From: Pseudomonas agronomica
GTDB taxonomy: Bacteria > Pseudomonadota > Gammaproteobacteria > Pseudomonadales > Pseudomonadaceae
Direction of reading: 5' to 3'
DNA length: 36,936 nucleotides
NCBI RefSeq assembly: GCF_025917275.1
Contig: NZ_JAOSHO010000012.1
Coordinates: 1 to 36,936 of the forward strand
Shown here: positions 32,858 through 36,936 of the stretch, piece by piece
Layout of the letters: every line of letters begins with the position of its first letter
Numbering within the stretch: the first letter of the stretch is position 1
The notes under the pieces: generated by a model
What the model was told of the DNA's origin: nothing
The model's database searches: none
The model's input: only the letters and a program-made list of their open reading frames with translations
Position numbers and translations under genes: made by a program

Positions 32858-33559
32858 TCAGGCAGCCCCTTTCTTCAGAAAAACCGATGCATCCGCGCCG
32901 GTGTTGAATAACAGGTCGATGACACTGACCGCATGCTGGAAGTCGCCATACACCTGCGGATATTCGGGGTAACCGGCATAGCTCATGTACGACACCGTGA
33001 TCCCATTCGCAGCGAAGGCCGCTTCGTCGAGGTAGTGACTGGCCGCAGGACCGGAAAGGTATTCGTTGGCACCGAGGGTCTTGCACAGGTGAATCAGGCG
33101 CTCGTTCCTGCCCTCTGCGCCACCCAGTTCCTCGGAACGGTAAAGTGGCGTGTGAATCCCCAGCAGGGGGCATAAGCCGGCGATGAAAAGTTGATTGATG
33201 CGGGTCAGATGGGTGAACTCGGCAGCCTGTTCGTAGAGCGCACGGATAGGCGCCTCCATCTGGGCGAAGCATGGCGCGCGGCGGTAGCTCTGCTCTATTG
33301 TCTTCCAATGCGCCGGGGCCCAATCTGGACTGGTGATCTGGGCTTCATTGATCAACTGGCCGAGACGGCCCTTTGTCTTGACCGGGATACTTAGCCAATG
33401 CTCGCCTTGGGCAGTCTTGATCTTGTTACGGTTGCGCCAGTCGTTACGGGTGTACTGCACATCGTCATAGAGGATGAACGCATCGACGCTGTGGATCATG
33501 TCGAAATAGCCCTTCCAAGGGATGTAATTCGACTGCACCACGGCTATTTTCTTTTGCAT
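32858..33559 (-). CDS. WbqC family protein
   Basis: A 233-residue WbqC-family protein. The N terminus (KKIAVVQSNYIPWKGYFDMI, then DAFILYDDVQYTRNDWRNRN) and the later LCKTLGANEYLSGPAASHYL are the family hallmarks. WbqC proteins occur in O-antigen and other glycan loci; their reaction is not established as far as I know. The open frame runs back to 33664, but the ATG at 33559 gives the family start MQKKIAVVQSNYIP and has GAGG 6 bases upstream. It is the first gene of the cluster, about 77 bases after the predicted sigma-54 start. Being first in a glycan operon suggests a role in building the modified sugar. Confidence 0.88.
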   Translation of the reverse strand: MQKKIAVVQSNYIPWKGYFDMIHSVDAFILYDDVQYTRNDWRNRNKIKTAQGEHWLSIPVKTKGRLGQLINEAQITSPDWAPAHWKTIEQSYRRAPCFAQMEAPIRALYEQAAEFTHLTRINQLFIAGLCPLLGIHTPLYRSEELGGAEGRNERLIHLCKTLGANEYLSGPAASHYLDEAAFAANGITVSYMSYAGYPEYPQVYGDFQHAVSVIDLLFNTGADASVFLKKGAA

Positions 33560-33647
33560 CCTGAACCTCACCACGCGGCGGAAACCGGGCTTTGCCCTGT
33601 CAAAAAATCGCCACCCAATAAGAAAAAGCGTGGACAGGACGGGATAT

Positions 33648-33663
33648 AGCAAATCCCATACCA
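33648..33663 (-). promoter_or_regulatory. Sigma-54 (-24/-12) promoter of the second sugar cluster
   Basis: The minus strand reads TGGTATGGGATTTGCT, with TGG and TTGCT at exact -24/-12 spacing, as in the flgF promoter. It lies directly after the phhR stop codon and would start transcription near 33636, running through all seven cluster genes. Confidence 0.75.
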
Positions 33664-33664
33664 T

Positions 33665-35224
33665 CTAGAATTCGGACTTGCCCACCTCATACTCACGCAG
33701 CTTATTAGCAATGGTCGTATGAGAAACCCCCAGCCGCTTACCGAGTTGCCGACTGCTCGGATGCTCGGAATACAAACGTTCCAGCACCGCTTTCTCGAAA
33801 CGCCCAACGATCTCGTCCAAGCCACCCTCAAGGGAAAAATCGCCGAGGGGTTGGCGTACGCCGTAGTCCGGAAGGCGGATATGTTCGGCCTTCACCGTCC
33901 CGCCATCGCACAGGGAAACCGCCTGGAACAACACGTTTTCCAACTGCCGGACGTTGCCCGGCCAGTGGTAGTGACTGAGACGGTCCATCGCCGCCGGTGC
34001 CAGCCTTGGCAAAGGGCAGCCGATCTGGCGACTGGCCTGGTCGAGAAAATGCTCGACCAGCGGGGCCAGCCCGTCGAGGCATTCCCGCAGCGGTGGGATG
34101 TGCAGGGAAAGCACATTCAGCCGATGGTACAAATCCTGGCGGAATTCGCCTCGGGCACAGAGTTCGGACAAATCGACCTGGGTCGCGCAGATCACCCTGA
34201 CATCCAGGTACACCTCTTCATCACTGCCTACGCGGCGAAAGCATCCGTCCTGCAGGAAGCGCAGCAGTTTCACCTGCAAGCGCGGGCTCATTTCCCCAAC
34301 CCCGTCGAGAAACAGCGTGCCGCCCGCCGTCAGTTCCAGCAGCCCGAGCTTACCTTCGGCCCGGGCCCCTTCGAAGGCGCCGGGGCCGTAGCCGAACAGC
34401 TCGGTCTCGGCCATGGATTCGGGCAACCCGGCGCAATTGAGCGCCATCAGCGGCGATTGCCCGCGCGGGCTCGCCAGGTGACACGCGCGGGCCAGCAGTT
34501 CCTTGCCCGTGCCGGTTTCGCCTTCGATCAACAGTGGCGCGTCCAGCGGCGCCATGCGCCGGGCCTCCCGGACCACCGCTGCCATAACCTTCGAGCTCTG
34601 GAAAATACTGTCGAAGCCGCGCAGTTCCTGCTTACGCACGTTATAGATGCGTTCGCCCACCCGATCAGCGCGGTGCAGGGTCAACACCGCGCCGGCCATG
34701 GCCTCGCTGTCGTCGTGCTCCGATTGCAGCGGTGCGATGTCGGCCAGGAACACGTCGCCCTTGACCTTGACCCGCAACCCGTTGATCCGCGATTGGTTGG
34801 CGCGCACCAACTCAGGCAAGTCGAAATCCTCGGCGTAGCGGGACAACGGGATTCCCGGGACCTCGTCCACTCGCACCCCGAGCAATTGCGCCGCCGCCCG
34901 GTTGGCCGCGACGATGGAGCCACCCATGTCGATCGACAACACCGGGAACTCCAGGGCGCCGAGCAAGGCGTTGAGCTCCATGTGCCGACGCTCGCTGGGC
35001 ATCAGGCCTACGCGCTTGACGCCGAATACCCCGGCAATGCCTTCGAATTTCGGACGCAACGCCTGGAACTGGATGTTGATCAGGTTCGGGCAGTGCAGGT
35101 AGATCGCGTTGCCATGCTCGCCTCCCACTTCACCTCGGGCGACGTTGATGCCGTATTCCACCAGCAGGTTGAGGATATCCCGCAGGATGCCGATGCGGTT
35201 CTGACAATGGACTTTGATACGCAT
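33665..35224 (-). CDS. phhR: PhhR, TyrR-like regulator of aromatic amino acid catabolism
   Basis: A 519-residue TyrR-family regulator, divergent from the phh genes it controls. Residues 1-75 are an ACT domain (MRIKVHCQNRIGILRDIL), 85-190 a PAS domain, 205-430 an AAA+ domain, and the C-terminal 40 residues a TyrR-type helix-turn-helix (QLGKRLGVSHTTIANKL). Walker A is GETGTGK (235-241). The sigma-54 contact loop is GAFEGA (282-287), and Walker B reads LFLDGVGE, lacking the usual Glu after Asp. This is more consistent with sigma-70-type regulation, as described for P. putida PhhR and E. coli TyrR. It responds to phenylalanine and tyrosine in other Pseudomonas. Confidence 0.96.
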   Translation of the reverse strand: MRIKVHCQNRIGILRDILNLLVEYGINVARGEVGGEHGNAIYLHCPNLINIQFQALRPKFEGIAGVFGVKRVGLMPSERRHMELNALLGALEFPVLSIDMGGSIVAANRAAAQLLGVRVDEVPGIPLSRYAEDFDLPELVRANQSRINGLRVKVKGDVFLADIAPLQSEHDDSEAMAGAVLTLHRADRVGERIYNVRKQELRGFDSIFQSSKVMAAVVREARRMAPLDAPLLIEGETGTGKELLARACHLASPRGQSPLMALNCAGLPESMAETELFGYGPGAFEGARAEGKLGLLELTAGGTLFLDGVGEMSPRLQVKLLRFLQDGCFRRVGSDEEVYLDVRVICATQVDLSELCARGEFRQDLYHRLNVLSLHIPPLRECLDGLAPLVEHFLDQASRQIGCPLPRLAPAAMDRLSHYHWPGNVRQLENVLFQAVSLCDGGTVKAEHIRLPDYGVRQPLGDFSLEGGLDEIVGRFEKAVLERLYSEHPSSRQLGKRLGVSHTTIANKLREYEVGKSEF

Positions 35225-35251
35225 AAGAGGCCCGATGTTTGTTGGAAATCC

Positions 35252-35276
35252 GTGGCAAGCAAGCTTGCTTCCGCCC
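35252..35276. repeat. Palindromic repeat next to the REP doublet
   Basis: The sequence GTGGCAAGCAAGCTTGCTTC has a perfect AAGCAAGCTTGCTT palindrome at its centre. It resembles the short GTGGC...GCTTGC...CCGC repeats scattered through fluorescens-group genomes. A genome-wide count would be needed to confirm this. Confidence 0.5.
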
Positions 35277-35379
35277 GTAGGAGCTGCCGAGCGAAGCGAG
35301 GCTGCGATCTTTTCGCAGACTGTTAAATCTCAAGCGAAAAGATCTAGATCAAAAGATCGCAGCCTTCGGCAGCTCCTAC
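35277..35379. repeat. REP doublet (REPIN) in inverted arrangement
   Basis: One REP, GTAGGAGCTGCCGA...GGCTGCGATCTTTT (35277-35312), faces a second in reverse orientation, AAAAGATCGCAGCC..GGCAGCTCCTAC (35351-35379). The arms can pair into a long cruciform with about 38 bases between them. The left copy has a GCGAAGCGA insert in its own loop where the right copy is shorter. This REP family is common in P. fluorescens and is mobilised by RAYT transposases; none is present here. Confidence 0.85.
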
Positions 35380-35398
35380 ACGGTGAGGACCGGTTGCT

Positions 35399-35422
35399 CG
35401 CCATGAGGTTTTTTGCATGGCG
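35399..35422. other. Small hairpin upstream of phhA
   Basis: A 7-bp perfect stem CGCCATG (35399-35405) with CATGGCG (35416-35422) encloses a T-rich 10-base loop. Its role is unknown. Confidence 0.4.
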
Positions 35423-35506
35423 GCGCAAATAGCCGTCAAGATTATGTGACAGCTGTAGGAGATTTCCCAAGAAAAAATGCCTGGAACACCGTACCGCGCC
35501 GAGATA

Positions 35507-35524
35507 CGTAACGAAAACTTTACG
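35507..35524 (+). promoter_or_regulatory. TyrR/PhhR-type operator upstream of phhA
   Basis: CGTAAC-GAAAAC-TTTACG is an imperfect inverted repeat fitting the TGTAAA-N6-TTTACA box recognised by TyrR-family proteins. It is about 120 bases before the phhA ATG, in the right place for PhhR activation. Confidence 0.6.
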
Positions 35525-35553
35525 ATATTTGCGCTTACGCACCGCCGGACGCC

Positions 35554-35569
35554 AGGACAGCCTGCTGCG
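35554..35569 (+). promoter_or_regulatory. Weak sigma-54-like motif before phhA
   Basis: AGGACAGCCTGCTGCG has GG and GC at -24/-12 spacing, but few other consensus bases. Early work on P. aeruginosa phhA reported RpoN dependence, while the PhhR here lacks GAFTGA. The site may therefore be fortuitous. Confidence 0.3.
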
Positions 35570-35644
35570 AACACCGCTGCTTCGAGTTATCTCTAATGCA
35601 TCGCTGGACATAACAACAAACCAGTAAATCAGCAGGAGAGCAGC

Positions 35645-36430
35645 ATGAAGCAGACGCAGTACGTGGCCCGCGAGCCCGATGCGCAAGGTTTTATCCACTA
35701 CACCGCTGAAGAACATGCGGTGTGGAACACGCTGATCACCCGCCAGCTCGAGGTCCTCGAGGGCCGTGCGTGCCAGGAATACCTGGACGGTATCGACAAG
35801 CTGGGCCTGCCCCACGACCGCATTCCGCAGTTGGGGGAAATCAACAAAGTGCTCGGCGAAACCACCGGTTGGCAGGTTGCCCGGGTGCCGGCGCTGATCC
35901 CCTTCCAGACATTTTTCGAATTGCTCGCCAGCAAGCAGTTTCCGGTCGCCACGTTTATTCGCACCCGTGAAGAACTGGATTACCTGCAAGAGCCGGACAT
36001 CTTCCATGAGATCTTTGGCCACTGCCCGCTGTTGACCAACCCCTGGTTCGCTGAATTTACCCACACCTACGGCAAACTCGGCCTACAGGCATCCAAGGAA
36101 GAACGCGTCTATCTCGCTCGCCTGTATTGGATGACCATCGAGTTCGGCCTGGTCGAGACCCCACAGGGCCGGCGTATCTACGGCGGCGGCATCCTGTCCT
36201 CGCCCAAGGAAACCGTGTACTGCCTGTCGGACGAGCCGGAGCACCAGGCCTTCGATCCGCTGGAAGCCATGCGCACGCCTTACCGCATCGACATCCTGCA
36301 ACCCGTGTACTTCGTGCTGCCCGAGCTCAAGCGCCTGTTCGATCTGGCCCACGAAGACATCATGGGAATGGTCAAGCGCGGCCGGGAACTGGGCCTGCAC
36401 GCGCCGAAATTTCCACCGAAAGCGGCGTGA
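35645..36430 (+). CDS. phhA: Phenylalanine 4-monooxygenase (phenylalanine hydroxylase)
   Basis: A 261-residue non-haem iron, tetrahydrobiopterin-dependent hydroxylase converting phenylalanine to tyrosine in the cytoplasm. The iron ligands are His121 and His126 in FHEIFGHCPLLTN and Glu166 in WMTIEFGL. Bacterial forms lack the regulatory ACT domain of animal enzymes, and the length fits. Shine-Dalgarno AGGAG lies about 6 bases before the ATG. It starts the phhABC operon and is divergent from phhR, its activator. PhhB regenerates the pterin cofactor for this enzyme. Confidence 0.98.
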   Translation: MKQTQYVAREPDAQGFIHYTAEEHAVWNTLITRQLEVLEGRACQEYLDGIDKLGLPHDRIPQLGEINKVLGETTGWQVARVPALIPFQTFFELLASKQFPVATFIRTREELDYLQEPDIFHEIFGHCPLLTNPWFAEFTHTYGKLGLQASKEERVYLARLYWMTIEFGLVETPQGRRIYGGGILSSPKETVYCLSDEPEHQAFDPLEAMRTPYRIDILQPVYFVLPELKRLFDLAHEDIMGMVKRGRELGLHAPKFPPKAA

Positions 36431-36529
36431 ACCGCCATTTTTGATCTCAATTGAGTCTGTTGCACGACACGGCTTTGCTTTAGCGTGGGTGCATCGACGT
36501 TTTCCAAATATTCGATCCGGGAACCCACC

Positions 36530-36886
36530 ATGAACACTCTGAACCAAGCCCATTGCGAAGCCTGCCGCGCCGACGCCCCACAGGTCAGCGACGAAGAACT
36601 GCCGGTACTGATCAAGCAGATTCCGGACTGGAACATCGAAGTGCGCGACGGCGTGATGCAATTGGAAAAGGTCTTCCTGTTCAAGAATTTCAAGCACGCC
36701 CTGGCGTTCACCAATGCGGTCGGTGAGATCTCCGAGGCCGAGGGGCATCACCCAGGCCTGCTTACCGAGTGGGGCAAAGTCACCGTCACCTGGTGGAGCC
36801 ACTCCATCAAGGGCTTGCACCGCAACGACTTCATCATGGCCGCTCGCACCGACGAAGTGGCCAAGACCGCCGAGGGCCGCAAGTAA
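36530..36886 (+). CDS. phhB: Pterin-4a-carbinolamine dehydratase
   Basis: A 118-residue PCD/DCoH protein. It dehydrates 4a-hydroxytetrahydrobiopterin formed by PhhA so the cofactor can be recycled. The catalytic histidines are in EGHHPG (His73, His74) and SHSIKG (His91), with the conserved VTVTWWSH strand between. The ATG at 36530 ([12 protein letters not shown]) is chosen over an upstream GTG at 36485 because the extension has no family similarity. It lies 99 bases after phhA and overlaps the next gene by one base (TAATG). Confidence 0.97.
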   Translation: MNTLNQAHCEACRADAPQVSDEELPVLIKQIPDWNIEVRDGVMQLEKVFLFKNFKHALAFTNAVGEISEAEGHHPGLLTEWGKVTVTWWSHSIKGLHRNDFIMAARTDEVAKTAEGRK

Positions 36887-36936
36887 TGCATTTCGATGCC
36901 ATCGGCCGGGTGCCCGGCGACCCGATCCTCGGCCTG
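36886..36936 (+). CDS. phhC: Start of PhhC, aromatic aminotransferase (partial)
   Basis: Only the first 17 codons are present ([17 protein letters not shown]); the gene runs off the window. The ATG shares its A with the phhB stop codon. The short sequence fits the start of the class I aminotransferases encoded after phhB in other Pseudomonas, where PhhC converts tyrosine to 4-hydroxyphenylpyruvate. The call rests mainly on gene order. Confidence 0.8.
   Translation, partial: MHFDAIGRVPGDPILGL

Larger units (their letters stand above)
35225..35644. other. phhR-phhA divergent intergenic region
   Basis: About 420 bases without a gene. From left to right it holds a short palindromic repeat (35252-35276), an inverted pair of REP sequences (35277-35379), a small hairpin (35399-35422), a TyrR/PhhR-type box (35507-35524) and a sigma-54-like motif (35554-35569). 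The promoter of phhR was not located. Confidence 0.8.

Noticed and set aside
24818-33559. Sugar cluster as an O-antigen or capsule locus
   Set aside because: It has no wzx, wzy, wzz, wzm/wzt or initiating transferase, and the sigma-54 motif plus flagellar flanks favour flagellin glycosylation. The possibility is not fully excluded.
24644-33664. Mobile element or prophage carrying the sugar cluster
   Set aside because: No integrase, transposase, tRNA or direct repeats were seen at either edge. Acquisition, if any, was probably by homologous exchange.
33719-35326. 535-codon open frame on the plus strand opposite phhR
   Set aside because: It is a GC-rich antisense shadow of phhR with His/Gln/Arg-heavy composition, no family motif and no ribosome site.
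35330-36064. 244-codon minus-strand open frame over phhA
   Set aside because: It is the antisense of phhA and part of the intergenic repeats, with no recognisable domain.
1-36936. CRISPR arrays, tRNA or rRNA genes
   Set aside because: No regularly spaced repeats, cloverleaf genes or rRNA sequences were noticed on reading the window.

Overview
The window comes from a Pseudomonas of the fluorescens/syringae type. Supporting evidence is the high-GC sequence, the fleR-fleS-fleQ-fliT-fliS-fliD-flaG-fliC polar flagellum order, a 282-residue flagellin, the phhABC/phhR phenylalanine catabolism locus, and a REP doublet of the family common in P. fluorescens. No rRNA, tRNA, CRISPR array, transposase, integrase or phage gene was seen.

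Layout. Everything from position 27 to 35224 is on the minus strand, so transcription runs right to left. Positions 27-4212 hold the flagellar regulators FleR, FleS and FleQ. Positions 4386-8018 hold chaperones FliT and FliS, cap FliD, FlaG and flagellin FliC. Positions 8297-16115 are a first glycosylation island: a FabH-like ketoacyl synthase and two giant glycosyltransferases related to P. syringae Fgt2 and Fgt1. Positions 16212-24643 are the flgFGHIJKL rod, ring, muramidase and hook-junction genes. Positions 24818-33559 are a second, seven-gene sugar cluster: a WbqC-family protein, a third giant glycosyltransferase, a methyltransferase, an SDR, an ATP-grasp ligase, a metallophosphoesterase and a WecE-type aminotransferase. 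Positions 33665-36936 carry phhR, then divergent phhA, phhB and the first 17 codons of phhC on the plus strand.

How the genes fit together. The regulators would drive flagellar promoters that can be read in the sequence. Sigma-54 type -24/-12 elements lie before fleS, the fabH-like gene, flgF and the wbqC-led cluster, with a weaker one before fliD. Sigma-28 type elements lie before fliC and fliS. The two sugar clusters bracket flgFGHIJKL, and each has a sigma-54-like promoter. My reading is that both build and attach a flagellin O-glycan. The flagellin has serines at exactly the six positions (143, 164, 176, 183, 193, 201) reported as glycosylated in P. syringae flagellin. The second cluster has the kinds of enzyme expected for an N-acylated, O-methylated 4-amino-4,6-dideoxyhexose.

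The most interesting elements are the sigma-54-linked second sugar cluster and the three giant glycosyltransferases, which share one core behind three different N-terminal modules. The promoter calls were made by eye against consensus and are untested. The sugar chemistry is inferred from families and context.
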